This document shows positions 55,859-64,000 of a DNA stretch of 64,000 nucleotides, one piece after another. Position 1 is the stretch's first letter. The number at the start of each line of letters is the position of its first letter. Origin of the DNA: Leptospira noumeaensis. Lineage in GTDB: Bacteria; Spirochaetota; Leptospiria; Leptospirales; Leptospiraceae. The notes under the pieces were generated by a model that saw only the letters and a list, made by a program, of their open reading frames with translations, was not told the origin of the DNA and ran no database searches. Location of the stretch: positions 186,001 through 250,000 of the forward strand of contig NZ_RQFK01000009.1 in assembly GCF_004770765.1 (NCBI RefSeq), read 5' to 3'. Both the position numbers and the translations under genes were made by a program.

Positions 55859-58276
55859 ATGAACAAAGAAAAAACACTTCGGATCACTATTACTACTTTC
55901 TTTACGATTGCACTTCTCGGTGGATTCTTTTTTGGATACATCCTTTCTGAGGTTAATAAAGGAAAGGAGTTACAGAAGTTGGCATCTTACCAGCCAACCA
56001 CTCCCACAAAATTATATGATTCGAATGGAGTTTTGTTTGCGGAACTCTATCGCCACAAACAAGAATTATTAAAATACAGTGACATTCCTCCTCATGTCAT
56101 CCATGCCTTTCTTTCCGTGGAAGATGATAACTTCTTCAATCACTTTGGGATCGACTTTTTAGCCATCGTTCGTGCTGCCATCAAAAACGTTTTTGCCGGA
56201 CGGATTGTCCAAGGTGGATCAACCTTAACTCAGCAGTTGGCAAAAACCATCTTACAACAAAGGAAAAAAACTTTTGGTCGTAAGTTTTTAGAAGCACTCC
56301 TCACTTTACAAATTGAACAAGAGTATACCAAAGAAGAAATTTTAGAAATTTATTTTAACTTAATCTATTTGGGACATGGAACCACTGGTCTTTCTTCTGC
56401 AGCCAATGTTTACTTTCAAAAAGATGTCAGGGACTTAAGTATCGCTGAGGCGGCCATGCTGGCACGACTTCCCAAAGCTCCAGTAACTTATTCACCATTC
56501 AAAAATCCAAAAGAAGCAAAACAAGCGCATATGGTGGTTCTTAGCCTTATGGCGAAGAACGGATTTATCCCCAAAGACCAAGTCCAAAAAATCCATGATG
56601 ATTTTTGGGAAAGATACTGGCCAGTGGTCATCACACAATCTCCCTCTCGTTCCACTTGGGGTGCCAAACTCAATAGAGCCCCATATTTTACTGAGTGGGT
56701 GCGGCAAATCTTAGAGAAGGAACTAGGGGAAGAGGCATTGTACACTGGGGGACTCCGAGTATACACAACTCTTGATGTCAGAAAACAAGAGATTGCCGAA
56801 GAAGAACTTAGAAAAGGTCTTATCGAACAAGATAAATATGCATTTGGTGCAAACTTTCGTTATGTGGGAAGGGCGGATAAAGGCCTTGTTTCTTTATATA
56901 ATTTACTTGGATCCATTTTTCCTGTCGGAGTTTCTTACGTTACGAGTTTGGATGATAGACAAGTTTTCCGACTCCATTTAGAAAAAGAAATGGCTCCAGC
57001 CTTAGAACTTCTAACTGATTTTACCCCATCAGAAAATGAAAGTTCGGCAGTCAAAGAATTCCAAAGATCTTCCCTTGTGTTTTCCTCCAACTTACACGTA
57101 GAAGGTGCCATTGTCACTATAGACCATCAAACTGGTTATATCCAAACGATGGTTGGGGGATCTAGGTTCTCCCCGAAAAATCAGTTCAATCGCGCCATGC
57201 AGGCTCGTCGCCAAACCGGATCGGCCTTCAAACCATTTGTTTATGCAGCAGCCATCCAAAATAGAGCCGTTGGTTCAGGAACTGGGATTATGGATGCTCC
57301 TCTAACAACGATTACAGAAGAAGGAGAAGGGTATTCTCCACAAGATATTTCTGGTGATTTTAGAGGTATGGTTCCACTTTCTCGAGCGTTATCTTTGTCT
57401 TTAAATATTGTTTCTGTTCAAGTTTTGATGCGAACAGGAACAGATGCCGTCATCGATTTTGCATCTAAAGTGACAAAAGCAAATAAATCTAGGTTTCCCA
57501 CAGGCCCTGCTTTGGCTTTAGGTGTTGCTGAACTTACACCTTATGAAATGGCTCTTGGTTATTCCATTTTAGCAAATAAAGGAAAGGATGTGATTCCTTT
57601 TAGCGTGCGTTATGTGCTAAATCAAAGTGGTTCTGTTGTCTATAATAAAGAAAAAGAAGTACAAGAAACTCTTGCGGAAGAAGCAAAAAATGGTTCCATC
57701 CAAATCATTCCAGAAGCTACAGCTTACATTATCAAACAAATGTTAATTGGTGTGGCGATGGGGGGAACTCCTACCCAAGCCCTCCGAGCAGCCGATAAAG
57801 GAAATTATAAGGGAGAATCCGGCGGAAAAACAGGATCTACTTCTTCTTATACAAATGTTTGGTATGCTGGTTTCGATCCAAAATACACATCCGTTGTGTG
57901 GATGGGATTTGATAAATCTTCGCTTTCTCTTGGAAAGGGTGTCACTGCTGCGGGAGTGGCGGCACCAATTTGGGGAAAATTGTATTCTCGTTGGTACAAC
58001 GAAGGCCCATATCCTGTATTTTATCCAAACGGAAAAGCAGAAGAAATTCCTGCTGATGTCGTTAAGGGAGCCACTTGTGCATTCAATGGACTTTCTCCCG
58101 GACCCAATTGTCCTTTGACAGGGAATTTATTTCTAAAACCAATTACCATTGCTGGCCGGACCTTGGCAGTCCCTGGCGGAAGGCAATGTGACGGTGACCG
58201 CGACCACTACCGCTCGATGGATCTCACCGACTTTCTCCAAAGAGAATTAGAAATTTCTGATGACGAATTGAAGTAA
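55859..58276 (+). CDS. mrcA: Class A penicillin-binding protein 1A
   Basis: An 805-residue bifunctional peptidoglycan synthase. It has an N-terminal membrane anchor (about 9-29) and a glycosyltransferase GT51 domain with [12 protein letters not shown] and [12 protein letters not shown]. The transpeptidase domain has SxxK in TGSAFKPF, SxN in SLSLN and KTG in [10 protein letters not shown]. It elongates and cross-links glycan in the periplasm. A Cys pair ([12 protein letters not shown]) lies near the C-terminus. A triplicated repeat with terminator hairpins lies just downstream. Confidence 0.95.
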   Translation: MNKEKTLRITITTFFTIALLGGFFFGYILSEVNKGKELQKLASYQPTTPTKLYDSNGVLFAELYRHKQELLKYSDIPPHVIHAFLSVEDDNFFNHFGIDFLAIVRAAIKNVFAGRIVQGGSTLTQQLAKTILQQRKKTFGRKFLEALLTLQIEQEYTKEEILEIYFNLIYLGHGTTGLSSAANVYFQKDVRDLSIAEAAMLARLPKAPVTYSPFKNPKEAKQAHMVVLSLMAKNGFIPKDQVQKIHDDFWERYWPVVITQSPSRSTWGAKLNRAPYFTEWVRQILEKELGEEALYTGGLRVYTTLDVRKQEIAEEELRKGLIEQDKYAFGANFRYVGRADKGLVSLYNLLGSIFPVGVSYVTSLDDRQVFRLHLEKEMAPALELLTDFTPSENESSAVKEFQRSSLVFSSNLHVEGAIVTIDHQTGYIQTMVGGSRFSPKNQFNRAMQARRQTGSAFKPFVYAAAIQNRAVGSGTGIMDAPLTTITEEGEGYSPQDISGDFRGMVPLSRALSLSLNIVSVQVLMRTGTDAVIDFASKVTKANKSRFPTGPALALGVAELTPYEMALGYSILANKGKDVIPFSVRYVLNQSGSVVYNKEKEVQETLAEEAKNGSIQIIPEATAYIIKQMLIGVAMGGTPTQALRAADKGNYKGESGGKTGSTSSYTNVWYAGFDPKYTSVVWMGFDKSSLSLGKGVTAAGVAAPIWGKLYSRWYNEGPYPVFYPNGKAEEIPADVVKGATCAFNGLSPGPNCPLTGNLFLKPITIAGRTLAVPGGRQCDGDRDHYRSMDLTDFLQRELEISDDELK

Positions 58277-58289
58277 ACCCCCTCTAACA

Positions 58290-58500
58290 AACCAAAGAAA
58301 GTCACACACGAAAGTAAGTGACTTTCTTCTTTCCCTCACTCGCCTTCGAAATCCACTTACCAAAGAAGGACACACACGAAAGTGAGTGACTTTCTTTTTT
58401 CCCCGCCCTCACTTTCGAAATCCACTTACCCAAGAAGGACACACACGAAAGTGAGTGACTTTCTTTTTCCCCGCCCTCACTTTCGAAACCCGCTTACCCG
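58290..58500 (+). repeat. Three tandem 68-69 bp repeats with terminator-like hairpins
   Basis: The unit begins ACCAAAGAAG and contains CACACACGAAAGT at 58303, 58371 and 58440 (spacing 68 and 69). Each copy contains GAAAGT-(5 nt)-ACTTTC followed by a T-rich run, which is terminator-like. Copies 2 and 3 also contain CGAAAGTGAG paired with CTCACTTTCG about 20 nt later, an alternative fold. This block fills most of the 415-bp gap between the PBP and the next gene. Confidence 0.8.
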
Positions 58501-58691
58501 ACCTCTGCCATCGCCCATCGCAATCTTAGGCAATTTATTTCCAAATCAACATTCTGCTTATTTTTTGAGCAAATTTAATAGATTCCGTCTCGAAAAAAAG
58601 CCTGGATCTGCCATTCCCTTGCGGTTTAGGCCAGTTTTCACCTGGTACGATAGTTGCAATAATGTAAGAGAACCATTGGTTCGGAGGGAAT

Positions 58692-59132
58692 ATGAAAAAG
58701 GCAGTTTTAACCATCCTAGTTTTGGCACTTACCGCTTCCATTTCTGCTGGAGAATCTTCTTTGATGAATGAAGATCTGGATTCCCTCATCAGTCAATATG
58801 ACAAAGAAACCTTAACTGTGATTTCTAACGAACTTGTGAAACTTGCTAGCGAAGAAGAGGGTTTAGGTGAGTTTGATTTAGCTTCCGGACATTATACTCG
58901 TGCTATTAAAATTAGAGAAGCGATTGGAATGAGCGAACACAAAAGTTTTGCATCCATCCAATACTTAGCAAGCCTAGCTCATTCAAAGGCCGGAAATTTT
59001 TGTGAAGCATCCACACATGCAAAAAAAGCAAGTGATGCATTTCGTTTACACGGAATTTCTAAATTTGAACAAAAAGCAAATGATGATTACAGAGAATATG
59101 CACGAGCTTGTGCAGTAGTAGCTTTCAAATAA
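58692..59132 (+). CDS. Small exported helical-repeat protein
   Basis: A 146-residue protein with a strong GGAGG site and a signal peptide (MKKAVLTILVLALTASISAG). The mature part has paired helices (LASGHYTRAIKIREAIG, then SIQYLASLAHSKAGNF and CEASTHAKKASDAF) as in TPR or SEL1-type repeats, with two Cys. Family and partner are unknown. It stands alone after the repeat block, so it probably has its own promoter near 58640. Confidence 0.68.
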   Translation: MKKAVLTILVLALTASISAGESSLMNEDLDSLISQYDKETLTVISNELVKLASEEEGLGEFDLASGHYTRAIKIREAIGMSEHKSFASIQYLASLAHSKAGNFCEASTHAKKASDAFRLHGISKFEQKANDDYREYARACAVVAFK

Positions 59133-59187
59133 CAATATGTAATGATTCTTTCTAGAGATGGTTACCCTTTTTTGATTCTTCTTCGAA

Positions 59188-59916
59188 TCAATCCAACTTC
59201 ACGTGGTTGTACACGTGGGGTTGGAATTCTTTTTTCCCATATTTCAACTTAGCTTTTTCAAACAGACTAGATTTGGTGTAGGGAAGGTCTGACTCCCAGG
59301 CGATTCCAAAATCGGCTTCTTTATACCCTGATTCGTATTGCAGAGGATATAAAGATTTACCATCATAAAAATATAACAAGTTATGATTTGTGGAATGGAG
59401 ATTCGGTTTCTGTTTTTCCGAACAGGGAAATGTATGAACCCAATTTCTGTTTCGTGGGATCGCATTTACTTTTTCGTTCGATTTACATTCAAATTCAGAA
59501 ATGAAGATTGTTTTGAGTAAAACCCAATCTCCTGACTTTTCAAAATCTCCCGTTCCTTCTTTGAATTGGAATTCAGAATGATCTTTATAAACCTTCCATT
59601 CGCTCCAAGTTTTTATGAATTTGGAATTGGGTTGTAAATGAATTTCTTCCTGCCAGTGCAGTTGGTATTCTTTGGATCCATAAGCAGATTTGTTTTCTGA
59701 AGGCCTTTGGTAAATTCCAAGTGTTATCTTTTGATCTCTTGGAAAATCAGAAGGAAGGGAACGAATCCATTCTAATTTAGGAGCACATTCTATTAAAGTG
59801 AGGAGTGCAAGAAAACCGGAAAGAATGAAACTAATTCTTCCCGGTTGTTCCGCGTAGATCCTACTTCTTTGAAGTAAGGATTTAGAATTGGAAGTAGATA
59901 AAATCTTGTCCGCCAT
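59188..59916 (-). CDS. Lipoprotein of unknown function next to MBOAT
   Basis: A 242-residue protein whose hydrophobic segment (FILSGFLALLTLIEC) ends in a lipobox-like sequence near residue 44, after an unusually long N-terminus. The start is uncertain: ATG 59916 (or TTG 59922) lies inside the end of the MBOAT gene, and no later start gives a proper signal length. The mature part is beta-rich with many Trp, Tyr and Glu. The overlap with MBOAT suggests co-expression. Function unknown. Confidence 0.55.
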   Translation of the reverse strand: MADKILSTSNSKSLLQRSRIYAEQPGRISFILSGFLALLTLIECAPKLEWIRSLPSDFPRDQKITLGIYQRPSENKSAYGSKEYQLHWQEEIHLQPNSKFIKTWSEWKVYKDHSEFQFKEGTGDFEKSGDWVLLKTIFISEFECKSNEKVNAIPRNRNWVHTFPCSEKQKPNLHSTNHNLLYFYDGKSLYPLQYESGYKEADFGIAWESDLPYTKSSLFEKAKLKYGKKEFQPHVYNHVKLD

Positions 59917-61309
59917 CTCCAAAAATTCCGAGTAACAGCAAAATGACTACTGCAAGGAAAGGAAGGAGGATATTTTGATAAGGTTTTAGTTTTTCATACA
60001 CATAGTTCGAATATTGGAACCAGTTAAACATCAAACCAAGGGCAATGAAAGTTGGCAGTTCATCCACACGACTGAGAGTTTCTCCAGTGTTACGAAACGT
60101 TAATACACCTTTAAAAATTTCGTAGGCTACATTCATCGATTCATCGCCACGTGCGGCGGCTCGGAAAAAAACACCAGAAAAAGTGAAGATGATAAACACA
60201 ACGATGGTTCTAATGATTCCTACAAAGGGAAGGGTATCAGGAAGGAATTTCTTTTTACCTCGGTGTAAATACAAAGACCTTTCAATCCAAATGAGAGCAC
60301 CTAAGTAAGCCCCCCAAAACACAAAGGCCCAGTTGGCTCCATGCCATAACCCACCAAGACACATGGTGATGAACGAGTTTACATTGGAACGAAAGATAGA
60401 TCCTTTGCTTCCACCAAGTGGGATGTAAATATAATCCCGTAACCAAGAAGAAAGAGTGATATGCCATCTAGACCAAAGTTCCCGGAACGATTGGGAAAAA
60501 AATGGCCCTTGGAAGTTTTCCGGAATTTCATACCCCAGTAAATTGGCCGATCCACGAGCCATATCCGTATATCCTGAGAAGTCACAATACACTTGTACGG
60601 CAAATGCAAGAACACTGAAAAATATCGAAAAACTATCGAATTTTGCAGGATCCATAAAGATGGGGGAAATGATCGGAGAAATGTTTTCCGCAATGATTAC
60701 TTTCTTAAAAAGACCACCAATGATGAGAAAAAGACCTTTTTTCATTCGGTCTGAATCGATGGTAGGGTTGTCTAGTTGTGGAAGAAAATCTTGGGACCGC
60801 ATGATGGGACCCGCGATCAATTGGGGGAAGAAAAGGATGAATAGAAAATAGTCCACAGCGGACATTCTTTTTTCTATAATCCCTCTATGGATGTCCACCT
60901 GCACTGCAATGATTTGGAAGGTATAAAAACTAATTGCTAGTGGTAAAAAGATACTCCAAGAACCAGAGATTTCTTTGAACGCCGGATAACCGGTGAGAGA
61001 ATATAAAGATCCCGTAAAGAAGTAGAAATACTTAAAAAAACCTAAATTGATTAAGTTTAAAGCAACAATTGAAAATAGTAATCGGTTGTATTTTTCACCT
61101 TTTTCTTTTCGATTAAAAATCCATTCACTAAATCCATAATTGATAAGAATCACAAGCAGGAAGTGAAACAAAAAAGGAAAACTGAAATATGCATAAAAAA
61201 TTAAGGAAGAGATAACCAGTAATGGTTTTCTTCCTTTTTGTGGGATATTCCAGTAAATTAAATACGTAAACGCAAAAAGAAGTAAATAGGGAATAGAATT
61301 GAATAACAT
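59882..61309 (-). CDS. MBOAT-family O-acyltransferase (AlgI-like)
   Basis: A 475-residue polytopic acyltransferase of the membrane-bound O-acyltransferase family, AlgI/DltB type. The motif FQGPFFSQSFRELWSRWHIT and the catalytic His in GGLWHGANWAFVFWGAYLG are clear, as is the PLAISFYTFQ segment. It moves acyl groups across the membrane to modify a glycan or other envelope polymer. The usual periplasmic partner (AlgX/J or DHHW type) is not seen in the window; the overlapping lipoprotein downstream is the only candidate. Confidence 0.92.
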   Translation of the reverse strand: MLFNSIPYLLLFAFTYLIYWNIPQKGRKPLLVISSLIFYAYFSFPFLFHFLLVILINYGFSEWIFNRKEKGEKYNRLLFSIVALNLINLGFFKYFYFFTGSLYSLTGYPAFKEISGSWSIFLPLAISFYTFQIIAVQVDIHRGIIEKRMSAVDYFLFILFFPQLIAGPIMRSQDFLPQLDNPTIDSDRMKKGLFLIIGGLFKKVIIAENISPIISPIFMDPAKFDSFSIFFSVLAFAVQVYCDFSGYTDMARGSANLLGYEIPENFQGPFFSQSFRELWSRWHITLSSWLRDYIYIPLGGSKGSIFRSNVNSFITMCLGGLWHGANWAFVFWGAYLGALIWIERSLYLHRGKKKFLPDTLPFVGIIRTIVVFIIFTFSGVFFRAAARGDESMNVAYEIFKGVLTFRNTGETLSRVDELPTFIALGLMFNWFQYSNYVYEKLKPYQNILLPFLAVVILLLLGIFGDGGQDFIYFQF

Positions 61310-61328
61310 TGATTAGTCGGCCTTGAAA

Positions 61329-62327
61329 TTATAGATCCCAAAGATAAAGAAATTTAGCGTTGGTACTGGTTCCGAGGATTTTATCAGCTATGCCCAAAGA
61401 AAAAGGGTTTTTGTTGGCATCAGTCGCTTGGTAGATATTATCTACACGACCTTTCCCTCTTTGGTAAGTGATGACACGTGGGTTCCCGCTACGGTTTCCT
61501 TGGAATTTTGGATGTTGCATGGTTTGGTAAACAAAGTCATCAAAGTATCCGATGAAATCAATCATCCCTTCTTTTTTCGCTTGTTCTGCAGTAAAAATCC
61601 TTCCGTCACAAATTTCTCTCAGGCGAGACTCTGCTACATTTGATCTTCCTTTTTTAACAACTTCGAAAAAACGACCATACAAACTATCAATGATGGATTG
61701 GAGGATTTTTCTTTGTTCTGCAGTCATCTCCGTAGTGGGAGATCCAAGTGCTTTGTTTGGGCCAGAAGTAAATGACTGATCTTTCACTCCAATTTTATCC
61801 AAACCTTCTTTTACATTGAATCCTGACATGATAACACCAACGGAACCTGTAACAGTTGTTGGGTGAGCACCAATAGCATCTGTCGCCATTGCAATGTAAT
61901 AAGCACCACTAGCAGCTGTATCCATAAATCCGGCAAACACGGGAATGGATTTTCTGTTTTTGAATTTTAAAACTTCTTGGTAGATGATATCACTGGCGGT
62001 CACCGTTCCACCAGGTGAGTTGATTTTTAAAATCACAGCTTTTACATCTGGATCTCGTTCTGCATATTTGAGGGATTCTTTGACCCGAGCCACCATCGAT
62101 TCCGTGGGTGGACCAAAAAAAGATTCTTTGGAATCATCAGAAATCATTCCTTCGATAGAGATGATGACGATTTTTTCTTGATCCCTTCCGGCAATGAGTT
62201 TCTCTTCGAAATCAGCCTTGCCACTTTGCGGTAACAAGTTCATACTGTTCCCAATGACACAAGATTCGGTAAAAAGAACCGAAAGCAGAACGACACAAAT
62301 GAAAAGAAAGGGCTTTCTTAAAGGCAT
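61329..62327 (-). CDS. sppA: Signal peptide peptidase SppA, lipoprotein form
   Basis: A 332-residue S49 serine protease that degrades cleaved signal peptides at the inner membrane. The catalytic Ser is in DTAASGAYYIA and the general-base Lys in FTSGPNKALGSP; LKINSPGGTVTAS is another family block. It is the short bacterial form. The N-terminus (MPLRKPFLFICVVLLSVLFT ending ESC) is a lipoprotein signal, unlike the plain anchor of E. coli SppA. ATG 62327 has GAAAGG at 5 bp; the frame extends to 62576 into the divergent gene. Confidence 0.9.
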   Translation of the reverse strand: MPLRKPFLFICVVLLSVLFTESCVIGNSMNLLPQSGKADFEEKLIAGRDQEKIVIISIEGMISDDSKESFFGPPTESMVARVKESLKYAERDPDVKAVILKINSPGGTVTASDIIYQEVLKFKNRKSIPVFAGFMDTAASGAYYIAMATDAIGAHPTTVTGSVGVIMSGFNVKEGLDKIGVKDQSFTSGPNKALGSPTTEMTAEQRKILQSIIDSLYGRFFEVVKKGRSNVAESRLREICDGRIFTAEQAKKEGMIDFIGYFDDFVYQTMQHPKFQGNRSGNPRVITYQRGKGRVDNIYQATDANKNPFSLGIADKILGTSTNAKFLYLWDL

Positions 62328-62382
62328 ACAAACCTTTCTAAGATGGCAAACTATGACTTCAATCATTTTTGGGAGATAAATC

Positions 62383-63279
62383 TTGTACCAACTGAAAACA
62401 AAACAGTCCAGTTTTGAGACCCACCCAACAGGTGGCGGCCAATGGCTTGGTTTGCATCTTTTCTCACCTGTGGACGGAAAACCCGTTTCTGTCGTTTCTG
62501 GACATAGAGCACCAGATCCTTTTTTTGCTTCCGGGTCTTTTTTGATGTTTCCATGGGTGAATCGTCTAGAACCCAATCCATGGGCTAGAGAGCCGTTTTA
62601 TCCGAGCACTCATTGGCTGACCGATGGAAATGGAATCCCATTACACGGCCTTTATCACAACTTACCCAGGCATTTGGTGGCAGAAGAAATAGGTGATACC
62701 GAGTCTTATGCCGAATTTGAAATGGAAATCCCCTCAAGTTGGAAGGGTAGTTTACTCTCCAAAATTCAAATCAGAGAATGTTATCTGCTTTATCCATCGG
62801 AGTTAAAAATCCTTTATAAACTAAAAAACGAGTCTGATACAGAATTCCCTTTTGCACTAGGTATACATCCTTACTTTCGTTGGAACGAAGATGAATCGAT
62901 CGATGATTTATTTTTATTTGGATCAGGGTTTCATCAAGTTAAGTTAGGAGACTATTTACTTCCGGAAAAAATTCAGAATGATGTGATTGTATTAAATTCG
63001 GAAACGACACTTGTCGGGAAAAATTTAGATGATCTATATGCATCTATCGATGGAGAAAATTCTTATATAGGATTATTCTCTATGAATAAAAAAGAAAAAT
63101 TAATCATCCAAGGTGGTGATTTTTATCAAGTGTATACACCACAAGATAGAAGGTCTATAGCGATAGAGCCTATGACAGGAACTGGGAATTTTTTACATTT
63201 CCCTGGTGGTAATCCTAAAACGATTGCAGCAAACTCAGAAAAACAGATAGAATTTTCGATTCGATTGGATCGTTTTTAA
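62383..63279 (+). CDS. Aldose 1-epimerase (galactose mutarotase) family protein
   Basis: A 298-residue sugar epimerase of the galactose mutarotase-like superfamily. Family segments are PWVNRLEPN, GIPLHGLYHN (His), the catalytic His in LGIHPYFRW and the Glu in AIEPMTG. It is cytosolic. The start is TTG 62383 with GGGAG at 7 bp. It may convert a hexose or hexose-6-phosphate anomer. The divergent sppA start is 55 bp away. Confidence 0.88.
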   Translation: MYQLKTKQSSFETHPTGGGQWLGLHLFSPVDGKPVSVVSGHRAPDPFFASGSFLMFPWVNRLEPNPWAREPFYPSTHWLTDGNGIPLHGLYHNLPRHLVAEEIGDTESYAEFEMEIPSSWKGSLLSKIQIRECYLLYPSELKILYKLKNESDTEFPFALGIHPYFRWNEDESIDDLFLFGSGFHQVKLGDYLLPEKIQNDVIVLNSETTLVGKNLDDLYASIDGENSYIGLFSMNKKEKLIIQGGDFYQVYTPQDRRSIAIEPMTGTGNFLHFPGGNPKTIAANSEKQIEFSIRLDRF

Positions 63280-63336
63280 AAAAATAAAATCACTTCGGCG
63301 AACATTCTGTCTAACGTGAGAGAGGTTAGTCCAACA

Positions 63337-63546
63337 ATGTCAGATGCACTAGTGAATACATGCAAACAAATCAGTAAAAATTTATTGGAGATCAAGTATT
63401 TCGCTGAAAAGAAAAACACTAGCAGAACCTCTGTTTATCGCGCTTTACAAGATAAAAAAATCAATGAGGTTGTTATTGGTAAAAACTCTCGTTTTATCAT
63501 CTTAGATGATTCTGCGAAGAAGTGGAAACCTGGTAGACAGTCCTAA
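63337..63546 (+). CDS. Small helix-turn-helix DNA-binding protein
   Basis: A 69-residue protein. Helix-turn-helix-like segments EIKYFAEKKNTSRTSVYRAL and then VVIGKNSRFIILD resemble excisionase/MerR-like DNA-binding modules. ATG 63337 is preferred to the in-frame GTG at 63316, which lacks a site. It is small and alone, so it could regulate neighbouring genes or be a remnant of a mobile element. The last 50 bp overlap the convergent gene. Confidence 0.6.
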   Translation: MSDALVNTCKQISKNLLEIKYFAEKKNTSRTSVYRALQDKKINEVVIGKNSRFIILDDSAKKWKPGRQS

Positions 63547-64000
63547 ATTCTAATTCATTTCCTAATAGATTCAATTCCAGCCACTGGGATTGGATCTCTG
63601 GATGAATGATTTTCCAAATTTCATTTGGAATTTCCTTTCGAATCGACATTGGTAAAATAGGATTTAAACCAAAATAGGATAACAGATATTCGTCGTCTTT
63701 AGTTTCCAGTAAGTATCCAAGAAAACTATAATATGTTTTGCCAAAACTTTGGTCAGAATGTTTGTCTTTTGTTTTGATGTACATTTCTGCAAACTTAGGA
63801 TAAGGCGCTTTAAATTCTTTTTTCGTAAACCTATAGGTGATTGTTTTTAAGTATCCTGTACGAAAGTAGAGTTTTTTTTCCCCATCAAAATGAAGTGGAT
63901 GTGCATTTGGTAAAAGATCCGGAATGAAATCCAGTTCCATCCGAAGTTTTGTAAATCCTAAATTCAACCAAACAATTGTAATGGGTCTTTTCCAAAACTG
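63497..64000 (-). CDS. Hypothetical protein, cut by the right edge
   Basis: The leftward frame remains open through the window edge: upstream of the TTG at 63967 it continues QFWKRPITIVW, so that TTG is probably an internal Leu codon and the start lies outside. The visible 167 residues have no signal peptide or recognised domain, and there are several Trp, Tyr and Lys residues. It overlaps the small DNA-binding gene at its 3' end by 50 bp, which is long for this window. Confidence 0.6.
   Translation of the reverse strand, partial: QFWKRPITIVWLNLGFTKLRMELDFIPDLLPNAHPLHFDGEKKLYFRTGYLKTITYRFTKKEFKAPYPKFAEMYIKTKDKHSDQSFGKTYYSFLGYLLETKDDEYLLSYFGLNPILPMSIRKEIPNEIWKIIHPEIQSQWLELNLLGNELEFRTVYQVSTSSQNHLR

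Noticed and set aside
59172..59191. Hairpin TTGATTC/GAATCAA between two convergent genes as a terminator
   Set aside because: The 7-bp stem has no T-run following it in either direction of transcription.

Overview
This 64 kb chromosomal window is AT-rich and dense with genes. It almost certainly comes from Leptospira (Spirochaetes), and the gene content suggests an environmental or saprophytic lineage rather than a host-restricted one. The support is indirect: many lipoproteins with loose spirochaetal lipoboxes, TTG and GTG starts, a tRNA-Gly/tig/clpP/clpX block, O-antigen-type polymer genes, and one giant 2,087-residue protein that resembles (from memory) a Leptospira-restricted 'longest protein' family. 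The species cannot be fixed from the sequence alone.

Layout. (1) 0-7 kb: cell-envelope genes (OmpA lipoprotein, putative beta-barrel, SGNH esterase lipoprotein), TenA, tRNA-Gly(GCC), then trigger factor-ClpP-ClpX closed by a strong intrinsic terminator. (2) 7-22 kb: a subclass B1-type metallo-beta-lactamase; a tatA-tatC-degenerate SpoIIE phosphatase operon; a hybrid histidine kinase; a serine hydrolase; a copper-delivery pair (PCuAC and Sco); an M3 peptidase; a DCC thiol protein; a GT39/ArnT-like transferase; a PHP-like membrane protein; and a leftward envelope operon (FecR domain, DUF4384, small lipoprotein, periplasmic protein).

(3) 22.4-41.0 kb is the unusual part. Ten rightward genes follow one another almost without gaps, and six consecutive junctions are ATGA overlaps. 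They encode a TolC-like outer-membrane protein, an Ig-like lipoprotein, two small lipoproteins, a multi-spanning membrane protein, a periplasmic adaptor and two different RND-family inner-membrane proteins. The first RND protein keeps acidic residues in TM4 and TM10. The second is shorter and has lost them. Next comes a 2,087-residue exported protein ending in an intact M23 peptidase domain, and then a lipoprotein whose start overlaps its stop. I read this as a dedicated tripartite machine, with a heteromeric RND core, for exporting or assembling a giant surface or toxin-like protein with a candidate lipoprotein immunity partner. That functional reading is inference.

(4) 41-64 kb: a class III cyclase with SRPBCC and zinc-ribbon parts coupled to a GH5 endoglycoceramidase/steryl-glucosidase-like enzyme; surface-glycan genes (O-antigen ligase-like, GT4, PQ-loop membrane protein, GT9, DUF4254); NRDE/TANGO2; glyA-lplA-rhomboid; an MBL hydrolase; class A PBP; a triplicated 68-69 bp repeat carrying terminator-like hairpins; an MBOAT acyltransferase; SppA; aldose 1-epimerase; a small DNA-binding protein; and a gene cut by the right edge.

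The genome is very compact. Convergent genes overlap by 4-50 bp, and several divergent pairs are separated by only 10-55 bp, so promoters must lie inside neighbouring genes.
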